Shown: positions 42,055-50,491, counted from the first letter of the stretch. The stretch is 64,000 nucleotides of DNA from Moorella sp. Hama-1 (GCF_023734095.1 NZ_AP024620.1:106001-170000); one strand, 5' to 3'. Program-made: numbers and translations. The notes: a model not told the origin generated them from the sequence alone.

Positions 42055-42657
42055 ATGCAGCTGATATTCTACACCACCGTATCGCCTGAAGAGTACTGCC
42101 GCCAGGGTAAGGATTTCCCTTTCCCTGAACCTGATTATTGCCCCCATTGCCGGCTAAAGGTATCGCCGCAAAAACATGGATTTTTCGACCGTACCGCTAT
42201 TGCCGCCAATTTCAGCGGCCGTATCTTTATCCGGCGTTACTACTGCCAATACTGCCGCACCACCATCTCCTACCTACCTTCCTTTTGCCTGCCCTATTTC
42301 CAGTACACCGTGGATTTAATCTTTACCGGCATCAGGCTTATGCTGGACTTTAATTTCTCCCTGCGGGGCTGCCTTAAGTTCCTAAAAGAGCGCTGCCGGC
42401 AGCTCTACTGGGATATCTCTCACCTGCAGTTTTACCTGCGCCGCTTTCTGACCAACTTGCAGGCCATCAAACTGGGTCTGCGCCAGTTCCTGCCGCGGGT
42501 CCAATTGCCGGAGGAAAAGCTGGCTAAAAGGGAAGGAGCCCAAAAGGTACTCCGCCTCATGGCCACTGGATTTGCCCACATCCAGATCTTCAGCGCCAGG
42601 TTTTACGAGGCGTACGGGTACTCTTTTATGGCTCCTTGGCACAATATTTTAGCATAA
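42055..42657 (+). CDS. DUF6431 zinc-ribbon protein of the transposon
   Basis: A 200-residue protein. Two CxxC pairs, YCPHCRLK and YYCQYCRTT, 35 residues apart form a likely zinc ribbon in the first third; the rest is helical and basic with aromatic residues (RQLYWDISHLQFYLRRFLTN). I recall this pattern as DUF6431, found beside such transposases. It is encoded inside the element, upstream of the transposase, so it may bind DNA for regulation or target choice, the place TniQ/TnsD takes in related elements; that is inference. ATG at 42055 after GGGAGGGG. Confidence 0.65.
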   Translation: MQLIFYTTVSPEEYCRQGKDFPFPEPDYCPHCRLKVSPQKHGFFDRTAIAANFSGRIFIRRYYCQYCRTTISYLPSFCLPYFQYTVDLIFTGIRLMLDFNFSLRGCLKFLKERCRQLYWDISHLQFYLRRFLTNLQAIKLGLRQFLPRVQLPEEKLAKREGAQKVLRLMATGFAHIQIFSARFYEAYGYSFMAPWHNILA

Positions 42658-42767
42658 ACGGAGCTCTTCTGGTACCCTTGGAGGTGAAAAAGGAAAAGCA
42701 ACAAAACTTTGGTCTGGGGACCGGCTATCAGGAATGATATCATGATACTCAAGGGCGCCTGCAGGCT

Positions 42768-42779
42768 GTAAGCGCTTAC
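42768..42779. promoter_or_regulatory. 12-bp palindrome upstream of the transposase gene
   Basis: GTAAGCGCTTAC is a perfect palindrome in the 170-bp gap between the DUF6431 and transposase genes, within a wider GGCTGTAAGCGCTTACGGCC. It could be an operator or a processing hairpin; AAAGGAGG and the ATG follow. Confidence 0.4.
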
Positions 42780-42827
42780 GGCCTCCTAAAATTTAACATT
42801 TAGTACTAAAGGAGGCTGTGGTTCTTT

Positions 42828-44213
42828 ATGCTTTCTTCTCAAGACAGGGAAGAGATCGCCCTGAAGAAGTTTGCTTTGATTGCTCCGGTACTAAACGGCC
42901 AGGTGCCAAATCACAAGGAGTATTTTAGGGACCTGGCGGCCAAGCCTGTTGCAATGCCTAACTCAGGCCTGAAGCGGTATTCTCCCAAGAGTTTCTCCTG
43001 GTGGCTCTATCTCTACCGCCGCCATGGCCTGGAGGGGTTAAAACCCGGTTACCGTTCTGACCGGGGTAAAAGCCGGCGGATAACCGAAGAGATGGCCCTT
43101 AAAATCGCCACCAAAAGGGCGGAGAAACCGCGACTCAATGGCATCATGCTCTATGATGAGCTGGTCAAGGAGGGGGTGTTTACCCCTGATAAGGTCTCTC
43201 TATCCACCTTTTACCGCTATCTGGCCCAGCACCCAGACCTGGCGGCGCCTGCTGCTGCCGCGGCGGAGGCAAAGGAAATCAAACGCTTTGCCCATCAGTG
43301 GGTAAATGAGCTCTGGCAGGGGGATATCATGTATGGCCCTTACCTTAAAGCGGGTCGGGGTAAAAAGCAGACTTACCTCATCGCCTTTATCGACGACGCC
43401 TCACGCCTGATCCTTCATGCCCAGTTCTTCTGGGAACAGAACTACACCGCCGTGCGGATGACCTTAAAAGAGGCTATTTTAAAGCGCGGCGTGCCGAAAA
43501 TGATCTATACCGACAATGGTAAGGTTTACCGTTCGGGCCAGCTGGCCGTCGTTTGCGCTAGTCTAGGTTGTTCTTTACTCCATGCCGAACCTTTCGCCCC
43601 TTATGCCCGGGGTAAGATTGAGCGCTTCTTTCGCACGGTACGCACGCGCTTCTTGCCGCGTCTGGACCTGGATAAAATTAAATCCCTGGAAGAATTGAAC
43701 CTGGCCTTCTGGCAGTGGCTGGAGGAGGATTACCAGCGCAAAATCCATAGCTCTTTGGGCTTAAGCCCCCTGGACTTTTTCCTTTCCCAAACCGAGCGGG
43801 TGCGGGTCTTCCCTGACCCGGCGCTCCTGGATGAGTATTTCCTCCTGCGGGTGATGCGTAAGGTCAACCATGACGCTACCTTCTCCCTGGATAATATTCT
43901 CTATGAAACGGAACCACAGCTGGCCGGCCTGCGCCTGGAGGTCAGGTACGACCCGGAATGGCTGGCTAATCCCGCCCGGCCGCTCCTTCTGTACCGGGAG
44001 GGTTTAAAGGTGGGCGAGGCCAGGCAGGTTGATCTGGCTACCAATGCCACGCTGAAAAGAAGGGGACGTGGCCGCCCGGCCCATAAGGACCAGGTTCCGG
44101 CCTTGGTAGAGGAATCCCCGCCTCCAGCTGACAGGCCCGAACCTTCGCCGGCCGTCTCTTTTGCCGACCTGCTCGAAGGTCAAGGAAAAACTGGAGGAAG
44201 CCAGGAGAGGTGA
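42828..44213 (+). CDS. DDE transposase, TnsB/TniA-like (Mu-type C-terminus)
   Basis: A 461-residue transposase. N-terminal HTH region (FSWWLYLYRRHGLEGLKPGY), then the rve core: WQGDIMYGP and ... FIDDASR (first Asp), MIYTDNGK (second Asp), GKIERFFRTVRT (Glu). After residue 310 comes a Mu-transposase-type beta domain (LRVMRKVNHDATFSLDNILY). The end is Pro-rich. It makes the strand transfer reaction together with the ATPase encoded next. ATG at 42828 after AAAGGAGG. Confidence 0.88.
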   Translation: MLSSQDREEIALKKFALIAPVLNGQVPNHKEYFRDLAAKPVAMPNSGLKRYSPKSFSWWLYLYRRHGLEGLKPGYRSDRGKSRRITEEMALKIATKRAEKPRLNGIMLYDELVKEGVFTPDKVSLSTFYRYLAQHPDLAAPAAAAAEAKEIKRFAHQWVNELWQGDIMYGPYLKAGRGKKQTYLIAFIDDASRLILHAQFFWEQNYTAVRMTLKEAILKRGVPKMIYTDNGKVYRSGQLAVVCASLGCSLLHAEPFAPYARGKIERFFRTVRTRFLPRLDLDKIKSLEELNLAFWQWLEEDYQRKIHSSLGLSPLDFFLSQTERVRVFPDPALLDEYFLLRVMRKVNHDATFSLDNILYETEPQLAGLRLEVRYDPEWLANPARPLLLYREGLKVGEARQVDLATNATLKRRGRGRPAHKDQVPALVEESPPPADRPEPSPAVSFADLLEGQGKTGGSQER

Positions 44214-44219
44214 GGCGTA

Positions 44220-45020
44220 ATGTTTCTGCCGTTCTTGGGTTTGAAGTTTAACCCTTTTAGCAAAGAGATCTCCTTCGACCAGTTGTTCTTAAGCCAGGAC
44301 CTGCGGGAACTTACCTCCCGCCTGCAGTACCTGCTGCAGGTGCGGGGCATCGGCCTGGTTACCGGTGAGGCGGGCTGTGGTAAGACTACCGCCCTCAGGA
44401 AATTTGTCAGCGAGCTCAACCCCGCCCAGTACAAGGCCTGCTATTTCGCCCTCTCCACCGTCACCGTGCTGGAGTTTTACCAGGGCCTGGCTTTAATCCT
44501 GGGGGAAGAACCCAAGCATAAGAAAGTTCATATTTTCCACCAGATCCAGACGGCTATCACCAGCCTTTACGCCGACCGTCATATCACCCCGGTGATTGTC
44601 CTGGATGAAATCCATCTCGCTACCAACAAGGTCCTGGAGGATATTCGCCTCCTCTTTAACTTCCAGATGGACTCCCAGAACCCCTTTATCCTTATCCTCG
44701 CCGGCCAGAACCTGATCCGTTCCCGGCTCGCCCTTAATGTCAACAACCCTTTAAGGCAGCGCCTTACGGTCAAGTATTTCCTCCAGGGCCTTAAACCTGA
44801 GGAACTTAAGGATTATTGCTTGAGCCGGCTAAAACTTGCTGGTATCCACGAGGATATTTTTGCCCCGGCTGCCTTTGATGCGATCTATGGCATCACCAAC
44901 GGCTTACCCCGCCTGGTAAATAACCTGGTTACTACCTGTATGCTCTGCGCCTGTGGTAAGAAGCAGAGGTTGATTGATGAAGAGATCGTCTACCAGGCAC
45001 AAAGGGAACTGGAGATTTAG
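44220..45020 (+). CDS. AAA ATPase, ExeA/TnsC/TniB-like
   Basis: A 266-residue ATPase. It starts FLGLKFNPFSKE like ExeA-type proteins; Walker A GEAGCGKT at 49-56; Walker B VIVLDEIHLA; sensor ILAGQNLIR; ending with the ITNGLPRLVNNL lid. In Tn7, Tn5053 and related elements such ATPases pick target DNA and activate the transposase. ATG at 44220, 6 nt after the transposase stop. Confidence 0.88.
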   Translation: MFLPFLGLKFNPFSKEISFDQLFLSQDLRELTSRLQYLLQVRGIGLVTGEAGCGKTTALRKFVSELNPAQYKACYFALSTVTVLEFYQGLALILGEEPKHKKVHIFHQIQTAITSLYADRHITPVIVLDEIHLATNKVLEDIRLLFNFQMDSQNPFILILAGQNLIRSRLALNVNNPLRQRLTVKYFLQGLKPEELKDYCLSRLKLAGIHEDIFAPAAFDAIYGITNGLPRLVNNLVTTCMLCACGKKQRLIDEEIVYQAQRELEI

Positions 45021-45038
45021 ACGCCGGAGGTGGTAGCA

Positions 45039-45296
45039 ATGAATAGACTGCATTATTATTTTGCCAGTTGCGGTTTCGCCGACCTCCTCCCCCTGGCTAT
45101 GAGAGTTGCCGGGGAACTGGATAGCAACCCGGCAGAAATGATTGAAGCTATCTGTAAGGTGGCTGATAAAGCCAGGACCTACCCGCCGACCAGAAACCGG
45201 GCGGCATGGTTTGCTGCTGTGTTTAGAGAAAAGTTGCTGGAAGCGCGGGCCGAGGTCCTGGCCCGGCGCAAAAATCGCTGGTATTCGCTGCCATAA
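45039..45296 (+). CDS. Small transposon-encoded protein, unrecognised
   Basis: An 85-residue, helical, basic protein (MNRLHYYFASCGFADLLPLA; ending REKLLEARAEVLARRKNRWY). I do not recognise it. The ATG at 45039 has GGAGGTGG 5 nt upstream, and it follows the ATPase by 18 bp, so it is part of the operon. An accessory DNA-binding or targeting factor is possible. Confidence 0.6.
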   Translation: MNRLHYYFASCGFADLLPLAMRVAGELDSNPAEMIEAICKVADKARTYPPTRNRAAWFAAVFREKLLEARAEVLARRKNRWYSLP

Positions 45297-45356
45297 GTCA
45301 CCCGACCGGGCGCCCATTCCAGGGTGCCCGGCCTTTGCTTTATGGGTCGGGGCCTT

Positions 45357-45481
45357 TACTGGCGTAATCTGAGAATGATGTTTGGCTATATCCGGTTTAA
45401 TCTGAGAAGCCTTATACTTTTGCTGCTATCTTGGGCTAATTTATTGTGAGAAGCTTTTCCGAATTAATGTGAGAATCTACA
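45357..45481 (+). repeat. Transposon right end with four repeated sites
   Basis: TGAGAA occurs at 45370, 45403, 45447 and 45470, each preceded by an AT-rich TTAATC/TTAATG-like stretch (GTAATCTGAGAATG, TTTAATCTGAGAAGC, TTATTGTGAGAAGC, TTAATGTGAGAATC). The innermost is joined to TACTGGCGTAA (45357-45367), the mirror of the left-end TTACGCCAGTA. Confidence 0.72.
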
Positions 45482-45717
45482 AAATCCATCATGAGGGGAT
45501 GTTTCCCTATACACTACCACAAGGTATTTTCCTTTAGAGACAGTTGTTACAGCGAGCAATTCATTTCCCTCGCCTTTACTATGAATTCTGGCCAGGCTAC
45601 CGATGCTAATACATCATGGTAATACCCTGCAAGTTCCGGATGACCCTCTACGATATGCAACCAACGCTCTGAGGGGAGACGTATAGGTACATTATTTACA
45701 GAAGTTACTGTATCCAT
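45482..45717 (-). pseudogene. Nuclease-like gene (PBECR2-like), N-terminal piece, frameshifted and split
   Basis: The minus strand starts MDTVTSVNNVPIRLPSERWL then HIVEGHPELAGYYHDVLASVA, changes frame near 45585 (one base apparently lost), continues KGEGNELLAVTTVSKGKYLV, VVYRETSPHDGF and ends at the transposon. The order HPEL ... YLVVVYRE ... GFVITAFLTRR resembles small BECR-fold nucleases as I remember PBECR2, so it may have been a toxin paired with DUF2283. The gene is broken twice. Confidence 0.75.
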
Positions 45718-45922
45718 TTGGCCTTTCCCTTTTAACCCTGATGGTCATATTATACCAAAGAATTTATTCCGGTTCGATAAATTCAGTAACCCGTGCGGTT
45801 ATTATTTTTCTCCGGTATGACTGGTCAGGGGAACAATTTTTCGCTATACTTGATATATAACAGCTGAAAGTGAAGGAAAACTCCATGGAAGAAAGGACCA
45901 GGTTAAGAGCAATCCTACCTCC

Positions 45923-46255
45923 GGCGGTTTCTTAAAGGCCCGTTATGTTATCCACACCGTAGGCCCTATCTGGCACGGCGGCCGGCAGGGCGAGGATGAC
46001 CTCCTGGCCGGTGCCTACCGCAGCAGCCTGGAGCTGGCCCGGGAGAAGGGCATCAAATCCCTGGCCTTCCCGTCCATCAGCACCGGGGCTTACCGCTTTC
46101 CCATAGAACGGGCAGCCCGCATCGCCCTGGGGGCGGTGTGGGATTTCCTGAGAGGGAACCCGAATTTCTTGCAAGAAGTGCGGTTTGTCCTCTTTTCGCA
46201 ACCGGATCTGGAGGTTTATGAACAGGCCCTGGCGGAAATCTTGACTAAAAGTTAA
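45923..46255 (+). pseudogene. Macro-domain protein relic (C-terminal part)
   Basis: The frame encodes GGFLKARYVIHTVGPIWHGG, DDLLAGAYRSSLELAREKGI, SLAFPSISTGAYRFPIERAA, the second half of a MacroD/YmdB ADP-ribose-binding domain. The first half with the VNAAN and GVDGAIH motifs is absent, the frame closes upstream near 45850, and no start codon fits. Stop at 46253. It lies just beyond the nuclease relic. The following 270 bp hold only an R1-tail-like TTTGGTAGAACTATTTCG at 46418. Confidence 0.75.
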
Positions 46256-46527
46256 GGTACACTTAATTGTGAAACCCGGCGCATAAACAGAGCAGAAGCG
46301 GTGATGATCCCCGGATAACCTGGAGAAACCGGGTTGAGTGTAATTTAACTCGCCGACTTGCTCGCTGCGGGCAGATCTGCGCGTGGATACCCGGGTAAGT
46401 TGGCCCTCACTGGGGTAATTTGGTAGAACTATTTCGCCCATTTGCGGTTAATTACTCCGGTGTTTACCGGGACCGCCCGGTTGAGGGACGAAATGATTCC
46501 TATCGCAGCAAAGGAAGGATAGCATCT

Positions 46528-47610
46528 ATGCGTACCGGTACGGCCAGCCTGCCCCTTCACGGCGGCCACTGCCCGCCCTGGCTCTTTGAACGGATGCAGC
46601 GCCTGGGGCCGGCCATCCTGGAGGTGATCGCCCGGGAATTCGGCCCGGCCGAGGTTTTACGCCGCCTGAGCGACCCTTACTGGTTCCAGGCCTTCGGCTG
46701 TGTCCTGGGTTTTGATTGGCACTCCTCGGGCCTGACTACTACCCTCTGCGGCGCCCTCAAGGAGGGCCTGCGCGGCCGAGAAAATGACCTGGGCCTGGTT
46801 ATTGCCGGCGGCAAAGGCCGTACCTCCCGCCAGACCCCTCGGGAAATCGAAGGGGCGGCCGACAGGCTGGCCCTGACTTCCCTGCAACCGGCGGAACTGG
46901 TTTACGCCAGCCGTATGGCCGCCAAGGTCGATAACACGGCCCTCCAGGACGGCTACCAGCTTTACCACCACGTCTTTATCTTTACCTTTGACGGCCGCTG
47001 GGCCGTCGTGCAACAGGGGATGAATGAGACCAGCCGGATGGCCCGCCGCTACCACTGGTTGAGCGAGGGGGTCCAGGATTTCGTTTGCGAACCCCACGCC
47101 GCCGTTTGCTGTGACGCCAGGGAAACGGCCCTGAATATGGTGGCCAGGGAAAGCCGGACCTCGCGGCAGGTGGTGACCGAGCTGGGGCAGCAACCCCCGG
47201 AGAAGGTCGTAGCCGAGTTTAGCCGTATCCTGGAGACAGACCTGCCCCATCTGGCCCTGCCCTGGCGCCATGACGTTCCCCGGGCCAGTTACTTGAATAA
47301 AGCCCTGCTAAGGGTTTACGAAGCTCAGCCCCGGGACTTTGCCGGGGTCCTGGGCGTTGAAGGTGTAGGGCCCAAGACCATCCGCGCCCTGGCTATGGTG
47401 GCTGAAGTGGCTTACGGGGCCGCAGCCAGCTTTCGCGACCCTGTCCGTTACAGTTTCGGCCACGGCGGTAAGGACGGTCACCCCTACCCGGTAGACCGCC
47501 AGGTATACGATCGCTCTATAGCCGTCCTGGAGCAGGCCCTGGCGGCGGCCAAAATCGGCCGCAGCGATAAGATGCAGGCCCTCAGGCGTTTAAGCAAGAT
47601 TGCGGGGTAG
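46528..47610 (+). CDS. DUF763 protein
   Basis: A 360-residue soluble protein starting MRTGTASLPLHGGHCPPWLF, the DUF763 N-terminus, with GFDWHSSGLTTTLCGALKEG in the middle. Near the end GVLGVEGVGPKTIRALAMVA is a helix-hairpin-helix, so DNA binding is likely. Function not established. ATG at 46528 after AAGGAAGGA. A single-gene unit with its own terminator. Confidence 0.88.
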   Translation: MRTGTASLPLHGGHCPPWLFERMQRLGPAILEVIAREFGPAEVLRRLSDPYWFQAFGCVLGFDWHSSGLTTTLCGALKEGLRGRENDLGLVIAGGKGRTSRQTPREIEGAADRLALTSLQPAELVYASRMAAKVDNTALQDGYQLYHHVFIFTFDGRWAVVQQGMNETSRMARRYHWLSEGVQDFVCEPHAAVCCDARETALNMVARESRTSRQVVTELGQQPPEKVVAEFSRILETDLPHLALPWRHDVPRASYLNKALLRVYEAQPRDFAGVLGVEGVGPKTIRALAMVAEVAYGAAASFRDPVRYSFGHGGKDGHPYPVDRQVYDRSIAVLEQALAAAKIGRSDKMQALRRLSKIAG

Positions 47611-47622
47611 AGGGATAAATAC

Positions 47623-47663
47623 AAAGAACCGCCTCGTGGTCTCCCACGCGGCGGTTCTTTTTT
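47623..47663. terminator. Terminator between DUF763 and hcp
   Basis: AAAGAACCGCC (47623-47633) pairs with GGCGGTTCTTT (47650-47660); T-run on the plus strand continues to 47663. It lies between convergent genes and may serve both. Confidence 0.88.
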
Positions 47664-47668
47664 GCATC

Positions 47669-48952
47669 TTAGCCCAGCATCTCCTGCAGGTCCTGTTCCG
47701 GCGTGGTGATGGGTTTCAGGTTGTAGTTCTCCTGCAGGACCTTCAGGACGTTGGGCGTCAGGAAGGCCGGCAGGCTGGGGCCGATGCGGATGTTCTGGAT
47801 CCCCAGGTGGAGGAGGGTCAGCAGGATGGCCACGGCCTTCTGCTCGAACCAGGAGAGAACCAGGCTCAAGGGCAGCTCATTGACGCTGCACTTAAAGGCG
47901 TCGGCCAGGGCCAGGGCTACCTGCAGGGCCGAGTAGGCGTTATTGCACTGGCCCATATCCAGGAGCCGCGGGATGCCGTCGATGTCCCCCAGATCCAGGT
48001 GGTTGAAGCGGTACTTGCCGCAACCCAGGGTCAGGACGACGCAATCCTTGGGCACTTTCTCTACGAACTCGGTGTAGTAGTTGCGGCCCGGTTTGGCGCC
48101 GTCGCAACCGCCGACCAGGAAGAAGTGGCGGATCTTACCGGCCTTGACGGCCGCAATGACCTTATCGGCAATACCCAGAACCGCCTGGTGGTGGAAACCG
48201 GTGGTCAGCACGCCGCCGGCCTTCTCCTCCAGGGGTGGCAGGGATTTGGCCTTTTCAATGACCGGGGTAAAGTCGCGATTCTTAATATGGGTTACCCCGG
48301 GCAGACCGGCGATGCCGCAGGTGAACATGCGCTCCCGGTAGGATTCTTTAGGAATTAACACGCAGTTGGTGGTCCCCAGGATGGCGCCCGGGAAGGCCTC
48401 AAACTCTTTCTTCTGGTTCTGCCAGGCCGTGCCGTAGTTGCCCACCAGATGGGGGAACTTCTTCAGCTCCGGGTAGGCGTGGGCCGGCAGCATCTCCCCG
48501 TGGGTATAAACGTTGATGCCGGTACCCTCCGTCTGCCGCAGGAGCTCGTAGAGGTCCAGCAGGTCGTGGCCGGTGATGAGGATCCCGGGGCCGGCCTTGG
48601 TACCGGTAGCCACCTCTGTCGGTACCGGAGCACCGAAACGCTCTACGTGGGCCCGGTCCAGGAGCTCCATGGCCTTGAGGTTCATGGCACCCAGTTTCAG
48701 GGCCGTTTCTATGTGGCGATTAAGATCGAAATCGACGTTGGTCAGGGTAGTAAACAGGGCTTCGTGCATGAAGCCGTCTACTTCGGGGTCGACGGCGCCC
48801 AGTTCCCGGGCATGGAAGGCGTAGGCGGCAATGCCCTTCAGGCCAATAATAATGGTATCCTGCAGGCTGGCGATGTCCTCATTCTTGCCGCAGACCCCCA
48901 CCTTGGTGCAACCGCTGCCGCCGGCGGTCTGCTCGCACTGGTAACAGAACAT
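47669..48952 (-). CDS. hcp: Hybrid cluster protein (hydroxylamine reductase)
   Basis: A 427-residue iron-sulfur enzyme. Cluster-binding Cys 3, 6, 15 and 21 are in MFCYQCEQTAGGSGCTKVGV, followed by CGK. The hybrid-cluster residues lie in ITGHDLLDLYELL, GTTNCVLIPKESY, LVGGCDGAKPGR and LGCGKYRF. The shorter length than the 540-550 residues of class I/II suggests a class III protein. Hcp acts in nitric oxide or hydroxylamine stress. ATG at 48952 after GGAGGAGAG; a longer frame upstream overlaps the regulatory site. Confidence 0.96.
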   Translation of the reverse strand: MFCYQCEQTAGGSGCTKVGVCGKNEDIASLQDTIIIGLKGIAAYAFHARELGAVDPEVDGFMHEALFTTLTNVDFDLNRHIETALKLGAMNLKAMELLDRAHVERFGAPVPTEVATGTKAGPGILITGHDLLDLYELLRQTEGTGINVYTHGEMLPAHAYPELKKFPHLVGNYGTAWQNQKKEFEAFPGAILGTTNCVLIPKESYRERMFTCGIAGLPGVTHIKNRDFTPVIEKAKSLPPLEEKAGGVLTTGFHHQAVLGIADKVIAAVKAGKIRHFFLVGGCDGAKPGRNYYTEFVEKVPKDCVVLTLGCGKYRFNHLDLGDIDGIPRLLDMGQCNNAYSALQVALALADAFKCSVNELPLSLVLSWFEQKAVAILLTLLHLGIQNIRIGPSLPAFLTPNVLKVLQENYNLKPITTPEQDLQEMLG

Positions 48953-48984
48953 GGTCTCTCCTCCTTGTGGTGAAGATTTCTTAC

Positions 48985-49035
48985 GTAGACAATCATACCA
49001 GCGCCAAGGGCAAGAAACTGTGACCTGGGTCACAG
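48985..49035 (-). promoter_or_regulatory. CRP/FNR-type palindrome and -10 of hcp
   Basis: CTGTGAC-CTGG-GTCACAG (49018-49035) is a perfect palindrome. On the minus strand TATGAT (48997-48992) gives a start near 48985, which puts the palindrome centre at -41.5, the classic class II activator place. No good -35 is present. HcpR-like CRP-family regulators of nitrosative stress are known to use TGTGA(N6)TCACA sites. Confidence 0.75.
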
Positions 49036-49092
49036 CTTCCGGAGATCTTTGTCAAAGGGGTAAATAAATCGCCCCGGATGGCGGCTTTTGGC

Positions 49093-50391
49093 CTATTTAC
49101 CTTCATGCTGCCGGGTGATCCCCGGCCGCCAGGCGGTTTGCCGGTAAAAGAACATGGCGACATAATAAACGCCCCCGGTAACCACCAGGCTGGGCACCGA
49201 CGCTCCCAGGGGGAAGCTCGTACGGGTCAGCCACTGGAAGAACAGGAAACCCAGGAGCCAGATAATAACGGCCACCAGGTTGACGCCGCCGGTATACCAG
49301 AAAGCTCCCCGGCCGAAGAGATTATCGACCTCCAGGCGACCGCGCCGGTAGATAAAGTAATCGGTGAGGACGATGCCGAAGAGGGGACAAAAGGCCCCGC
49401 CGATGAGGAGCAGGAAGTTTTCGTAGGCCTCCATGGGGAATAAAAGGGCAATCAAGGTCCCGGCCAGGCCGGCGGCCATGGTGGTATGCCGCTCATCCCA
49501 GCCGCTAAAGAGGTCCAGGCTGGAAATGGCCGCCGAGTAGACGTCCATAAAGGTCGTGGTAACGGTGGAGAAGAAGATGATATAAAGGGCGGGTAAGCCC
49601 AGGCCCAGCCCCAGCATCATGGGGATGGGGTCGGCACTGCCCGTTGCCAGGGTAGCCCCCAGGCCCAGGATATACATCCAGCTGCTAGCCAGGAAATACC
49701 CCAACCAGCTGCCGGCGAAGCTGCTGCCATTATCCCGGGCAAAGCGGCTGTAGTCGGCGGCCAGGGGCAACCAGGAGAGGGGCATGGCAATGACCAGGTC
49801 CGTCGCCAGGCCGAAGCCCAGGCTGCTGTCGCCCCTTGTCGCCCAGAGGTGTCCCCAACCCGGTCCCCGGAAGATAACATAAGTCATGTACAGGGAGAAA
49901 AGGATTAACAGGGTGGTCACCAGTTTCTGCAGCCGGGGCCAGGACCGGCGGCCGGCCCAGGCCCAGGCAGTGGTGGCCAGGCCGATGATAACGGTCCAGA
50001 GCTGCAGGTGGGAGGTCCCCAGGTAGTGCTGGCCCAGGCTGTCGGCGGCCCGGGCGGCCACGATCAGCATAATGGCCGTCCAGCCGATGAGTTGGAGGAT
50101 ATTGAGGAGGGCCCCCAGGTAGGAACCCCGGACGCCAAAGGCCGGCCGGGTGGAAACCATGGCTGGTATACCATAACTGCTACCAATAAGGCCCCCGGCA
50201 GCGAACAGGGTGTTACCGATTACATGCCCCACCAGGATGGCCAGGATTCCCATCCCCAAGCCCAGGGGAGCCAGGAAACCGCCGGCCATGATCTCGGCCA
50301 GGGAAATGCCGGCCCCGGCCCAGAGCAGAAAAAAGTCCAGGCCGTTCATGGTCCTTTCCCCGGGTGGGATAGGAGTGATGTTGTTACTCAC
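49093..50391 (-). CDS. NCS1-family permease, TPP-regulated (CytX-like)
   Basis: A 432-residue, 12-segment permease of the nucleobase-cation-symport-1 family: NNITPIPPGERTMNGLDFFL, then LWAGAGISLAEIMAGG. A TPP riboswitch in its leader points to a thiamine precursor, most likely hydroxymethylpyrimidine (CytX role). The start is uncertain: GTG 50391 keeps the conserved PIPPGERTM segment; ATG 50406 would add five residues and ATG 50349 would remove it. Cytoplasmic membrane; single gene. Confidence 0.85.
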   Translation of the reverse strand: MSNNITPIPPGERTMNGLDFFLLWAGAGISLAEIMAGGFLAPLGLGMGILAILVGHVIGNTLFAAGGLIGSSYGIPAMVSTRPAFGVRGSYLGALLNILQLIGWTAIMLIVAARAADSLGQHYLGTSHLQLWTVIIGLATTAWAWAGRRSWPRLQKLVTTLLILFSLYMTYVIFRGPGWGHLWATRGDSSLGFGLATDLVIAMPLSWLPLAADYSRFARDNGSSFAGSWLGYFLASSWMYILGLGATLATGSADPIPMMLGLGLGLPALYIIFFSTVTTTFMDVYSAAISSLDLFSGWDERHTTMAAGLAGTLIALLFPMEAYENFLLLIGGAFCPLFGIVLTDYFIYRRGRLEVDNLFGRGAFWYTGGVNLVAVIIWLLGFLFFQWLTRTSFPLGASVPSLVVTGGVYYVAMFFYRQTAWRPGITRQHEGK

Positions 50392-50421
50392 GATCCTCAA
50401 CTCCATCAGGGTGGCAGCCGT

Positions 50422-50446
50422 AAAAAATACCGGCGTAGAGCCGGCA
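50422..50446 (-). terminator. Riboswitch-controlled terminator
   Basis: On the minus strand CCGGC-TCTAC-GCCGG is followed by TA and six T. It lies between the TPP aptamer and the permease start, so the switch likely works by transcription termination. Confidence 0.8.
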
Positions 50447-50491
50447 ACGCTGACACCCCCATCCTTACGGGGCAGGAGTAACGCCAGCGGC

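Larger units (their letters stand above)
41843..45481 (+). mobile_element. Tn7/Tni-like transposon, 3639 bp, complete
   Basis: Ends are 5'-TGT...ACA-3'. The left end TGTAGGTCCTCACATTCATT and the reverse complement of the right end TGTAGATTCTCACATTAATT agree at 17 of 20 positions. Both are flanked by AAATCC (41837-41842 and 45482-45487), a 6-bp target duplication. Several copies of a TTCTCA(C/G)ATTA-type site lie in the ends, as in TnsB-binding arrays. Genes: DUF6431 protein, DDE transposase, ExeA/TnsC-like ATPase, a small unknown protein, all on the plus strand. No recombinase, TniQ or cargo gene is present. Excision in silico restores a host reading frame. Confidence 0.88.
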
